Assembly: GCA_963971305.1 (NCBI GenBank)
Contig: CAXARO010000949.1
Location: forward strand, 1 to 64,000
From: Arcuatula senhousia
Lineage: Eukaryota; Mollusca; Bivalvia; Mytilida; Mytilidae
DNA length: 64,000 nt
Reading direction: 5' to 3'
The notes under the pieces are model-generated. The model was given only the letters and a program-made list of their open reading frames with translations, was not told the origin of the DNA and ran no database searches. Positions within the stretch are counted from its first letter, which is position 1, and every line of letters starts with the position of its first letter. Below, piece after piece: positions 12,510 through 23,200 of the stretch. The translations under genes were made by a program, and so were the position numbers.

Positions 12510-13627
12510 TATGATTTTTGCACTTTTGAAGCTCAATATCTTGAAAACTAAATAAGATATGTGAGAAATTTAAATTGCATAGTGTTAAGCACATCAAGAT
12601 CTACAAATTTTGTCACAGGGCCAACGTTGTCAGACCAACCGTTTTTGCAGTTATTCCCCTTAGAATGTCAAAAATGACTGTATTTTCTTATTATATCAAA
12701 AACGTTAACTCCTCTGACACCATTAATGTAATTTGTTTCTTACTTGGTACAGCTGTTTATTAGCATTTGGTGCATAGAACTGATGTGGGGATTTTTGATT
12801 CGTCAAAAAACATGGCCACCATGGCTAAAAAATAGAAATGGGGTAAATTGTAGTTGATTTTTTGCTTTTTTTTTCTAAACGAGCTGTAATAAAGTAAATT
12901 CTTTTTATGGTATAGTTTGTACAAAAATGATCTACCATCTGCAAAAAATTTTTGGAAAATCGGATTTGTGGTTTTATTTTAGCCAATAAAATCTGAAAAA
13001 AGGGAGATAATCCGTCACCCTTTTCCTGCCTAAAATTAAACTGTGTTTGATTTGGATGATTGATTGATTGATTGATTGTTGTTGGCTTATTGTCCCGTCG
13101 GCGATATTGCAGCCATCATCGGGACAAAAACAAGATATTATAACTGAATAAAATTTAATATAAAACAAAGTCAAAAGACCGAAACTAAAACAAAATTATA
13201 ACTAATAAATAAATAAAAAGTAGACACTAAAACAAAGTTAGTAAAAGATAAAACTACATTGATAATTTTTTTATAATTTATTTATAAGGTATTAGTGGTA
13301 TGGCAAGTTCATTTTCAGCAGGCCTGGGGTAATGCAAATGCGTAATGCAAATGCATTGTAATCATTACATTTTTTCGGGTAATGCAAAGTAATGTGTAAT
13401 GCACAATTTTTGCATTACATGTAATGGAATGTACATGTAATGCATTAAATATGTAAAAAATATGTAATGCACTCATTACATTGCATTATTTCTTTTATAT
13501 TGTACATTTTTAATGAGTAAAAAAATAATAAATAGTCTTTGATAACAATTATAAGATTTAAAAAGAATATTGTCAATCTATCCCTTAATCCAATAATAAT
13601 CATTTAATAATACAACTATTGACCTTT

Positions 13628-14039
13628 CATACATGTGATTCTCCCGCCGGGAGACAAAATCTCCCGACTTTTTTATCCATCTCCCGTTCTCCCGACTTTT
13701 TGTGCAATCTCCCGCTTTTTCAAGACATGACAAAATTTTAGTTTTATAGACATTTTTATTGTTCAATCATAAAACATTTCCGGTGTTTTAGGGGTTTGTC
13801 AATTAGGTAGACGTTGATTTAACAGGTAAGGGTGTTAATTAAAGGTTTATTGCCATAATTGACCTGATGATTGTATAAACAGTTTGAGATTAATCAGTGA
13901 AGCCATGTATATTTGGCACTCGCTAGTGACATTGAAATGCAATTTTAATGAGCGTTGAAAATCTCCCGCTTTTTTGTCCAATCTCCAGCCAAAAAAAATC
14001 AAAATCTCCAGCTTTGTCATCACGGATCTGTCACATGTA
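13628..14039. mobile_element. 412-bp MITE rich in CTCCCG words
   Basis: TGACCTTT occurs immediately outside both ends (13620-13627 and 14040-14047), and the ends carry inverted ATACATGTGA. Both arms contain repeated AATCTCCCG or AATCTCCAG words pointing inward. It is non-coding. The 8-bp duplication suggests a hAT-type MITE, but the ends are slightly asymmetric. Confidence 0.6.
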
Positions 14040-14369
14040 TGACCTTTTTCATGTTTTTCTTATACAGTCTCCTCAGGCATTCCTTTTACAAAAAATTTTG
14101 AGTATCTTATGTACAATTCTTAGCTGAATGTGAGTTGTTTTTCAAAGTGAGTTTCTTTTACTCTAAAATAATGTTTGTCATTGTTGGTTGAGATTTTGAA
14201 CAGTAACCATGAGCATATTATACAGCTGTAAGATTTACCAAATAGTTTACCACAAGACCCACAAGAACATTTTAAGGCTAAATGCAGACACTGTCCAGCC
14301 TATACACCTGGATGCAATTTAAGAGAGCCAAAAACAAACTTCAAAACATGCCATGTATATTATCATTAT

Positions 14370-14759
14370 AGCGAGCATAGCTCGCAAGCTTCGTGCCCGC
14401 TCTAGCGGAGAGCTCTACGGTATTTGTTTCCGCGAGAAATTTGCTAATGCTGATTTAGATTTTTATGGTCCGGAAAGGGTTATTATTTTTACAGGACCGG
14501 AGTGAATGTTAAAATAATTTATAAGAAAAGAAATAATGCTTAATAAAATTATAAATTGCGCTTTTTACAAGAAAATAATATTCTTAAAATAATAAATACA
14601 CATAAGCTGCTCGTTTCGTCTTGGTTATATGCACGTACGAAACTAACGTGTCTCGAAGCTTAATCGCCCCATACCATCTCGCCCCCAAATACATTATATA
14701 AAGAAAACGTAGTCCCTGTTAGCTATGCTCGCATCTAGGCAATGCCTACTCCATATTAT
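14370..14759 (+). mobile_element. GCGAGC-family short element
   Basis: It begins GCGAGCATAGCTCGC (a hairpin), continues through CGGAGAGCTCTACGGTATTT and CCGCGAGAAATTTGCTAATG, and ends AGCTATGCTCGC followed by TAGGCAATGCCTA. Related copies are at 6829, 19241 and 56794. The inverted ends plus a 3' mini-hairpin resemble non-autonomous Helentron-type elements (inference). Confidence 0.8.
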
Positions 14760-15488
14760 ATTATACTTTTTAATAAAAAAAGGTTTTTATTGCTTAAAGT
14801 GAGCACTATGCCACAAGGCACTGATTTAGGTCTATATACATGTATAGTATAGCAAGAAAAATTGAAAATACCCTATTCAAAAATAAAAAATAAAATCTTC
14901 TAAAATGCACTTAAAATAGCTTTATTTGAAATCACCTACTTGGTGTTTGCCCCAGGGCATATACAATGGCATGATTATTATACTAATTTGTTTTTATAAC
15001 AATTAGATTTGTTCATTAATTGGGGATCACAATTTATGGCAGGACAATAAATCAAAGAATTTAATCTTAGATATGATTATAATTGTAAAAACAGAAATGA
15101 CAATTAAAAGTATAAAAATATTTAAATATTTTTGTCAAACATGTTGAACAAATGATGGGTCTTTTTTATAAATAAATATAAATTAACCTAACACTTACCA
15201 AGTTAACATATTACCGGTATTAAAATAAATTAAAAAATAATTTATATTTCAGAGAAGCTCTGTATTCAGATAGTGATATAAAAATATGTTTATAAAGTGC
15301 TTTATTTCAATAATAATGTTGATTGTGCATCAAAATGTAATGTGTAATGCAATGCATTACACTTACATGTAAGCAAAGTACAATGTAATGGTAATGTAAT
15401 GCATTACAGAAAGAGAAAAAAGTAATGATAATGTAATGTAATGCTTAAAATTGTAAAGTAATGGTAATGTAATGCATTACTTTTTATT

Positions 15489-15537
15489 AGCTCACCTGGA
15501 CCGAAGGTCCATGTGAGCTATTACCATCACTTGGCGT

Positions 15538-15568
<31 letters not shown>

Positions 15569-16684
15569 GGTCTGTTAACAATTTTTCAAAAATCTTCTCC
15601 TCTGAAACTACCAAACAGAATTTAATGAAACTTGGTATGAATGATCCTTAGGGTGTCCTGCACCAAACTTGTGTTTTGATTTTTGATCCGTTAAAAAACA
15701 TGGCCGCCGTTACTAAAAATAGACTAGGGGGGTCAGACTACTGTTTTTGGCTTATAAATCAAAAAGTATAAGAGATAGAGGAAATCTGAGGCCACGCTAC
15801 TGATTCAGCATCAAAAGCTCTACAAAAGTCTCCATTTGGTCAAAGTTGTCAGATGACCCCTTATAGGGGTTACGGCCCCTTGAAGGTGAAAAATAGCATT
15901 TTTTCATGTTTTTGGCCTACAGAATGAAAACTATTGCAGATAGAGATTAGCTGTTGCTTGCTTAAATATTCAGCTCATTTAACTCTACAAAATTCTCCAT
16001 AGGGTTGAAGTTGTCAGATGACCCCTTATAGGGGTTACGGCCCCTTAAAGGTGAAAAATAGCCATTTTTCATGTTTTTGGCCTACAGAATGAAAACTATT
16101 GCAGATAGAGATTAGCTGTTGCTTGCTTAAATGTTTAGCTCATTTAGCTCTACAAAAGTCTCCATAGGGTCGAAGTTGTCAGATAACCCCTTATAGGGGT
16201 TACGGCCCCTGAAAAATAGCGTTTTTTCATGTTTTTGTCCTACAGAATGAAAACTATTGCAGATAGAGATTAGCTGTTGCTTGCTTAGATGTTCAGCTCA
16301 TTTAGCTCTACAAAATTTTCCATAGGGTCGAAGTTGTCAGATGATCCCTTATAGGGGTTACGGCCCCTGAAAAATAGCGATTTTTCATGTTTTTGGCCTA
16401 CAGAATGAAAACTATTGCAGATAGAGATTAGCTGTTGCTTGCTTAAATGTTCAGCGCATTTAGCTTTACAAAAGTCTCCATAGGGTCGAAGTTGTCAGTA
16501 ACTCCTTATAGGGGTTATGGCCCCTTATAGGTGAAAAATGGTGTTTTTGGCCTATAGAATGAAAACTATTGCAGGTAGAGAAAAGCTGTTGCTTGCTTAA
16601 ATGTTCAGCTCATTTAGCTCTACAAAAGTATAGGGTCAACATCAAGACCAGGTGAGCGATTCAGGCTCCTGGGAGCCTCTTGTT
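15489..16684 (+). mobile_element. AGCTCAC-family element inside the hAT, alternative core
   Basis: The ends match the family (AGCTCACCTGGACC with compensating GGTCCATGTGAGCT; GGCTCCTGGGAGCC at the right). The start is followed by a (GTC)n run of about 28 bases. The core differs from the other copies: about five units of roughly 160 bp with GGCCTACAGAATGAAAAC, GCTGTTGCTTGCTTAAATG and CCCCTTATAGGGGTTACGG. Confidence 0.85.
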
Positions 16685-17672
16685 GTTAATGACCCCAGGC
16701 CTGATTTTCAGTATCGAAGATTTTTTATCGTGGACCATTTTCAAAATGGCTGCCATTTTCCCGCCAAAAAATACTTGCTCTGATTTTGATAAAAATTGGT
16801 ATATATGGTAATAGTGATATGCAGAGTTCAATTTTGGTATCGAAAATTTTTTATTGTTGGCTATTTCCTAAATTAGCAGTCATTTCCCGCCAAAACTTAA
16901 ACTTGATCTGATTTTGATGGTCTGCCATTTTCCGACCGAAAATTAAACTTGCTCCGTTTTTGATGAAAATTTATTTATAAGGTAATAGTGGTATGCCGAG
17001 TTCATTGGTGGCAAAAAATCAGGTTAGCGATTCAGGCTCCTGGGAGCCTCTTGTTCTGAATTTTTTGTGAATTTTGCACTTATTTTGCTCTTTATCTTGA
17101 AAACTATCAAATATATTTTAGAAATTTAAATTGCATATTGCTCAGCAAATCAGTATCTACAAATTTATGTTACTTCATCAACGTTTTAGTCAGGTGAGCG
17201 ATTCAGGCTCCTGGGAGCCTTTTGTTCTGGATTTTTTCCAAATTCTGCAATTATTTAACCCTCTATCTTGAAAACTGTACAAGATATCTGAAAAATTTAA
17301 ATTGCATATGATTAAGCACATCAAGTTCTACAAATAATATAATTGAGTCAAAGTCCTATGACCATTCTTTGTAGGAGTTTTTACACTTAAAGTGTCAAAT
17401 CGACCATTTTCAGTGTTTTTTATCCCACTTTTCAAACGTATCTCCTCTCACATCATTATGCTATACGAGATACATTTGTATTTAAAAAACTTAAATTGCA
17501 TGCTGTTAAGCACCATAATTTGTTTAAAATTAGTGTATCTTTGTAGATCAGGTGAGCAATTCAGGCTCCTGGGAGCCTCTTGTTTAATTTTGGCCTTAGT
17601 GAATATGACTCATTAATGAGATTGGCGAACAACCTTATAGAAACATAACATAGTTTCCATTATTTATTGTAG

Positions 17673-18379
17673 AAGTTGAATGCTACATCGCAGACTTCAT
17701 TGCGGCCATGAAAACAGATTTTGAGAATGGTGAAGCCAAAGAATGGTTAAAGAGTTTGGTTGAAATGCTAATGGAAAGTGATGATCTGTCAGAATGGAGA
17801 GTGAAGTGTCAGGCACCACCTCTACATTCCAAAACCAATGTCTATCTTGAAACCATAATTGGGTATATTGAGAATCAGGCTACCATGGATAACTTTAATG
17901 CATCATTTAAGTGCCCAACTCTAAACTCCAGCTCATCAGAAATGTCAGTTTTATCATTGGACATGTTAAGCATCACAAGTTCAGGGGATTATTCTCAAAT
18001 AAAATCAGGGTTTGTAGTTCCAGATTTGTTTGTTGCCTTGCCTGAACACCCTGGTGTTTTTCCATTGGTAGTTGAAATGAAACCAGGAAGATACCGATCT
18101 GAGGGTGAATTTCAGAACATAAAACAAATGCTTACAAAAATGTTTTATCAAGATGTCATCTTTGGCTTAGTTATTACCTCAAGGGGATATAGAATGTCAT
18201 TCATTAGGAAGAACACAGATACATTACATTACTCAAGCACTCGTTTTCAATATTTCACTGATAAACGAAAAGGTCATGATCGCAAACTTGAAATCAGTAG
18301 TCTTAATAAGTTGTATTCTTTTATTTATGGCATCCTAAAATGGTCAAGAAAAACAAAATGTAACTTACCAACAGTGTAA
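17673..18379 (+). CDS. Terminal exon of a PD-(D/E)XK nuclease-like protein
   Basis: A TTTATTGTAG acceptor ends at 17672. The frame is open from there through an in-frame Met (17708) to TAA at 18377-18379, giving about 234 residues. Counting from that Met, the core has Pro-Asp at 105-106 within SGFVVPDLFVAL and Glu-Met-Lys at 123-125 within PLVVEMKP. This is the PD...ExK spacing of the restriction-endonuclease-like fold, with an acidic residue in the preceding helix (Glu 48) and an amphipathic segment after it (QMLTKMFYQDVIFGLVITSR). An N-terminal helical region reads VECYIADFIAAM. The exon starts within a codon, so upstream exons must exist. They are not visible; the self-nested array ends only 90 bp upstream and may separate them. 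Function is not known. An origin in a mobile element is possible. Nuclease-fold assignment is from motif only. Confidence 0.55.
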
Positions 18380-18447
18380 GTGAATGATTCAGTATCAAAG
18401 GAGACATGTCATGTCATGATGAAATTAAATTAAATTAAACTCAATGA

Positions 18448-18453
18448 AATAAA
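18448..18453 (+). terminator. Likely polyadenylation signal AATAAA
   Basis: AATAAA lies about 70 bp after the stop codon of the exon ending at 18379. A second one is about 55 bp further on. Confidence 0.4.
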
Positions 18454-18550
18454 TATATTTATGGGGCTTTTACTGTTTATAACAAAATAATTGTGTTCCA
18501 TGAAAATAAAAAAAAAAATTGTTTGTCAGATGATTTTCAGGGTTTAGTGA

Positions 18551-18952
18551 GGCTGCTTTTTTTATTTGTTGGTTTACGGATCCTCCTACCCAAATTTTTT
18601 TTCCAAAATCAGAAAAAAATTTAAAAATGTTTTTTTTGGTGATTGTTTTTTATTTTCTCCAACATTGTACCTAAATTCAGACAATTTTTTTTTTAAAATA
18701 AAGGAAAAAAACTATGAGAATCAGTGATAATATTTACTTCTGTTTCCTTCCAAGTAGACTTTAATACTTAAATGTATACATTTTAATACAATTAAAATAA
18801 AAAAAATACATCAGTCAAGAAAATTTAGAAGCACTTTGACTTTTTAAACAACTAAAAATCACAATCCCAATTTTATTTTTATTATTATCTCTTTCTCCTA
18901 CCAAATTTTGTCATGGCAAAAATCCGTAAACAAACGAATTAATTAAGTGGCC
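18551..18952. mobile_element. 402-bp MITE, GGC ends, 3-bp duplication TGA
   Basis: The left end reads GGCTGCTTTTTTTATTTGTT then GGTTTACGGAT. The inverse of the right end reads GGCCACTTAATTAATTCGTT then TGTTTACGGAT. TGA flanks both ends (18548-18550, 18953-18955). The end layout (GGCC, T/A-rich, GTTTG, then a C/G-rich word) parallels the 3.0 kb element at 2874, so both may belong to one superfamily. Confidence 0.75.
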
Positions 18953-19240
18953 TGACATTGTTTTGTTTTATACTATTTATTAAGAATCATGTACAGTGAT
19001 TATATATTATAAAATTTTTATTCATGTATGTACTGATCCACACTTATTACACTGTAAAAATAGCGTTTAGATCCTAAACGTATTTCTAAACGCATTTCTT
19101 GTCCCACTTTTTTAGCGCGTCTCATCACTAGACGTGTTTACAATTTTACTAGACTAAGTGTTTAGATATTAAACATGTTTAGGTATCATATCGGGATTAG
19201 GTTCTAAACGCGTTTAGATTTGTTTTGATTATATAATTAA

Positions 19241-19664
19241 TATGGAGAAGGCATTGCCTAAATGCGAGCATAGCTAAAAGGGACTACGTTTTTTTGTTCT
19301 AAATGTCGACATTCAGGGATATCGCTATCATTTAATTTCCAATATTTCCATTTGCTTATTTTGGGGCAAGATGGTATGGGGCGATTAAGCTTCGAGACAC
19401 GTTAGTTTCGTACGTGCATATAACCAAGACGAAACGAGCAGCTTATGTGTATTTATTATTTTAAGAATATTATTTTCTTGTAAAAAACGCAATTTATTAT
19501 TTTTTTTAAGCATTATTTCTTTTCTTATAAATTATTTTAACATTCACTCCGGACCTGTAAAAATAATAACCCTTTCCGGACCATAAAAAATCTAAATCAG
19601 CATTAGCAAATTTCTCGCGGAAACAAATACCGTAGAGCTCTCCGCTTGCGAGCTATGCTCGCTA
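19241..19664 (-). mobile_element. GCGAGC-family short element, inverse copy
   Basis: It reads ATATGGAGAAGGCATTGCC at the low end to GAGCTATGCTCGCT at the high end. It lies about 40 bp beyond the stop codon of the receptor gene (19703, minus strand), so that gene's 3' untranslated region probably runs into it. Confidence 0.8.
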
Positions 19665-19702
19665 TTATGGTTCTAGAGAAAAGATCTTCATGAAGGTCAT
19701 CT

Positions 19703-20231
19703 TTAGCTACATGTATATTCTGCACAAGGTATATTATTCCTTGAGACAGTCAGACTTAGGCTGTCATAGAATCTCTTATGATTTTCATCCTGGTTGAAGA
19801 TTTTGCTCATGTCCTTAGGGCCTGTGTTAAATTTCTTGAAGTTTTGATTATGGTCTTTATGGCTACCATACGATAAATCATTCTGTAATGTTCGATGCAA
19901 TTTATTGTTATCTGAGTCATCATGATTGTTATGGCCAATGTTGTCGTAAACTTCGTCTATAACTTTCTGGTCATTATCATTGTTTATCGACCTGGTCAAT
20001 AGCTCATTTGCATTTTTGGAGTTGATACGAGTTATCATTGACCTGGTGTCACTGATGCTGGGTAGATCTGATGGCCTAGGGGGTAGTGATGGGCGGAGAC
20101 TTGAACTGACCGAGGACCATCCACTTATCTCCTGTCTTGTAAGTTTGAAGTTTTCATTTTTGTTTTTACTCTTTGAAAGATGGAACATTATCTTTGTCAG
20201 CTTTTTCACTTCTCTAGTTTTGTAGGCACAG
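19703..20231 (-). CDS. Receptor exon 5: cytoplasmic tail
   Basis: Acceptor TCTTTTTCAG, read on the minus strand, ends at 20232. The first base completes the Cys 317 codon, then CAYKTREVKKLTK follows the membrane helix. The tail is 175 residues, rich in Asn, Asp, Ser and Lys, with predicted disorder (inference), a PxxPxR motif and one YxN motif. Stop at 19703-19705. Confidence 0.85.
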
Positions 20232-23200
20232 CTGAAAAAGATAAATAGAATAGAATCAAATGTAGTGTTTTAGGATATGTATATGTATCACAGCCTGACT
20301 ATTTCATCTAAGGAAGAGCTTGACCAAGATTTATTTGATTTCATGACTTTTCTTTGACTTCAACTGGGCAATAAACACTCAAGTGTTGCTGTTTGTATCT
20401 TTTATTGTATTACATTTTTAGCTCGCCTAAGTTAACTAGAAGGGTCATGTCAGTTGTTGCCAACACTTGATGTCTTACATTTTGTCATTAGACTTTCGCT
20501 AATTTTAAAATCTCCTCTTGAATCACTGAAGGGATGCACTTTAAAACTTTAAAAAGTTTCCATTTGATTGAATTGACAGATGACGCATTATTGGGGTAAT
20601 GTCCCTTTTCTGTTAGATAGAATTTTTTTTCAGGTTTTGGCCTAAAAAATGTTAAAATATTGCAGATAGACATAAATAGAGATAAGCTCACACTAGCTTA
20701 TACCTTCAATTCATTGAGCTCTTTAAAAATCTAAAAAAAATTAAATTGCAAATTTGGTCAAAGTTTTCAGATGACCTTGGGGTATGATGTTTTATCGAAA
20801 ACTGTAAAAGATAAGATAGTCATGGAAGTCTTGTGAGAGATTCAGCTCCCCACTCCTCACACAAAAGCCCTTAGTGATAATTTGTTTTTGTACATTTGAA
20901 ATTCCCCATTTTGTACGTTTTCAGTTCTCCTGAGTTATCTTCACAATTTATCTACTTACCAGACAATTAGTACTATTGTGGTCACAGTAAAAACTCCTGC
21001 AATAGTACTGGCTATATACAATCCCAGCATTACATCTGAAAATGAAATACATGTACATGTAACCTTAACAACCAATCGGATAACATGGCAAGCAATGAAA
21101 CTCATTTCGATAATTTTGGCAATATGAACCCTACAATTTTGTCTTGCATGGGGAAGGGAGCGAAACCTAGCTATTGCTAGCCTAAACTATCCATGTATAG
21201 TTTTAAGAGCAACTCTATTTCTCAAGAACTATAAGTACTAGGTAATAGCACCAGTTGTAGGATAGCACAGAAAGCATTCCCATTTTTTACCGTTTGACCT
21301 AAATTTTCCAGTTGAGTGAATTTGACCATTTTCAATGCATAGAATAGCAATGTTTTATGAGTTGAATCTTATCTCAGAAAAAGAAAAGTCATAGGTTGAT
21401 GAAACTGGGCATTTATCCTGGGGCATTTATATGCACCAGAGCAAAACTATCTATGTTGCATCCTTATGATATCTTTTGACCCTGAAATTTTAGATCAAAG
21501 TTGGTTTTATTTTTCAAAATAGTAATGAATTTATGAATGTATAGGGATATTTATAATTCTGAAAGTCGCAGCAAGCGAGTTAATTCTTTTTTATTTTACT
21601 TGCAAATTCATCTGAAACATTGAATAGGTTCTCCTCATTTAAAAAAAGGCAAACTAGCTAGTCATTCACAAGTACCCCTCATTACAGCCAAAGTTAACCG
21701 GTGTGGAATGGCTTCACAAAAAGTTTTACTTAGTATGTCAAATGTTTCATGACCCTTGTAATTTTTATGCCCCCCCGCGACGACTATCGGCGGGGGGGCA
21801 TTAATGTTTTACTCGTGTCCGTCCGTACGAATTTCCGTCAAGCTTTTCTCAGAAATCGTCCAAGAGAATGATTTGAAACTTTGTAGGATGGTTCAGTATG
21901 GCAAACTGTACGTCCTAAACGATTTTTAGACCTGTCGGACATCTACTTCCTGTTTGGGACTTAGGCCGAGTGAAAATATGTGAATATGACTATGAAAATT
22001 TCTGTCAAGCTTTTCTCAGGAAACCTACATGAGAATAATTTGAAACTTGGTTGGATAGTTCAGTATAACAAACTGTACGTCCTAAGCAATTTTCAGATCT
22101 GTCAGACTTCTAGTTCCTTCGTACCTGTTTAGGGCCAGCGGGTGCATCTGTGTCCCATGGACATTCCTTATTTTTTTTCAGTAAAAAAATGAAAATGTCT
22201 TCAGTGAGACAAAGAAATTAACGAAGAAGCCTACTTCTACAAAACAAAACAAGATGTTGCAACAGATGTGTACATAAAAAATAATTGCAGTTGGTGTTAA
22301 CATATGTGTTATAGTCTCATGTTCATTTACTCCATATCCTTTCATAAATTATTTATCACAGGCCGTGTGGAGTTAGTAGAACAATTCCCCGTGTTTTAGA
22401 TGAATGCCTTTTTTTTTTAAATATGGTGTACTTGTACTTGTAAATTACATCTCATGTGTACACTTTGTTTATAACCATTATCTAAATTTATGTAAGCCCT
22501 AAAACCTAAGGTTAAACTCCCTCCATTGTAGTTTTGCCCTTTCTAATATCTATTTGGATTTCGTTTGGTTTTATACATTTTGAACATCTTTTTTGAAATT
22601 GTGATTTCCTATGTTTGGGTTTTCAGTGCTGCTGATGAGGAATAAATTTTCGGAAAGACCACACAGCTCATAAAAATTAGTTGCAGTTGGAGTTATGTGT
22701 GTGTTATAGTGACAATATAGTCTCATGTTCCTTTCCTAAATCATATACATGTTAAATAAGCAAAAGAGGATCTCATTCAGAAAATCCCAAAGCAAAAATC
22801 GTGAAAAATATTGATCATGGATTTTTATAATTCAGGATGGTAATTGTAATCACCTTCTCTGTCCATTTCTGATTTTGTCGATATTGGTTGAACGCTAGTT
22901 ACTTGTTCCGCAGTGGTAGTAGATCGTGGTGCTCTGGTACTATGCCATTCGATTGTCTCTTTTGTCGTGGGCTTTGCATAAGGTGTCTGCTTGGTTGGCC
23001 CTTGGTTTTCACTTTGTTGACTAATGATATATTTTGGTGCCCAATTGTATTGGGGAAAAGTTAAAATGCGAGTCTTTGTAACTGGCGTTGTGGATGTTTT
23101 TGGTATATTAGATGAAAGTGATCTTGTAGATTTCGATAGTAATACAGTAGCTGAAACAAATTTAACAAACCACAATAAAAGATAACTGGATGGTTTAATT

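Larger units (their letters stand above)
13319..16703. mobile_element. hAT-like transposon, 8-bp duplication ATTTTCAG
   Basis: The ends read CAGGCCTGGGGTAATG and the inverse of TTAATGACCCCAGGCCTG. ATTTTCAG flanks both sides exactly (13311-13318 and 16704-16711). Inside each end is a dense field of GTAATGCATTAC-type words (13331-13500 and 15330-15480), which look like subterminal binding sites. There is no transposase. Three other elements have landed in it (13628, 14370, 15489); without them it would be about 1.4 kb. Confidence 0.85.
8643..17055 (+). mobile_element. AGCTCAC-family element, nesting level 2, hosting a hAT element
   Basis: It starts at AGCTCACCTGACCCGAAGGG, a hairpin closed by GGGTCATGTGAGCT. 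It is broken at 9015 (resuming 12510) by a level-3 copy and at 13318 (resuming 16704) by a hAT element. It ends at 17055. From 12860 on, its core changes to another unit rich in CCGCCAAAA and GGTAATAGTGGTATG. Confidence 0.7.
6618..17226 (+). mobile_element. AGCTCAC-family element, nesting level 1
   Basis: It starts with a variant of the 5' hairpin (AGCTC ... GACCCGAAGAGTC ... GAGCT) followed by GGCGTCCGTCGTCCGTCCGT. It is interrupted at 8642 after GTTATGGCCCTTTTT, resumes at 17056 with CTGAATTTTTTGTG, and ends at 17226 with the GGCTCCTGGGAGCC hairpin. Its core units are about 480-500 bp long and repeat CGTTAACTCCTCTGACACC and ATGGCCGCCATGGCTAAAAA. Confidence 0.75.
6126..17584 (+). mobile_element. 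Outermost AGCTCAC-family element, 5'-truncated, split by nested copies
   Basis: The left part (6126-6617) is made of the family's core units but lacks the AGCTCAC start. It stops in a T run and resumes at 17227 with CTGGATTTTTTCCAAATT, the expected continuation. It ends with the family 3' end CAGGTGAGC ... GGCTCCTGGGAGCC-TCTTGTT at 17584. Variant words link the two parts: CTCTATCTGGAAAACTGTAC at 6140 against CTCTATCTTGAAAACTGTAC at 17261, and CAAAGTCCTATGACCATTC in both. No coding capacity is visible. Confidence 0.7.

Noticed and set aside
8215..12763. Many 60-100 codon frames with phrases such as FELFAKNCNLPLCSIFSHGG
   Set aside because: The same phrase recurs wherever the AGCTCAC core unit occurs and on whichever strand it lies. 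It is translated repeat, not a gene family.
19050..19220. Cluster of TAAACG/CGTTTA words as a possible small transposon
   Set aside because: The words are inverted and repeated, but I could not find matching ends or a target duplication.
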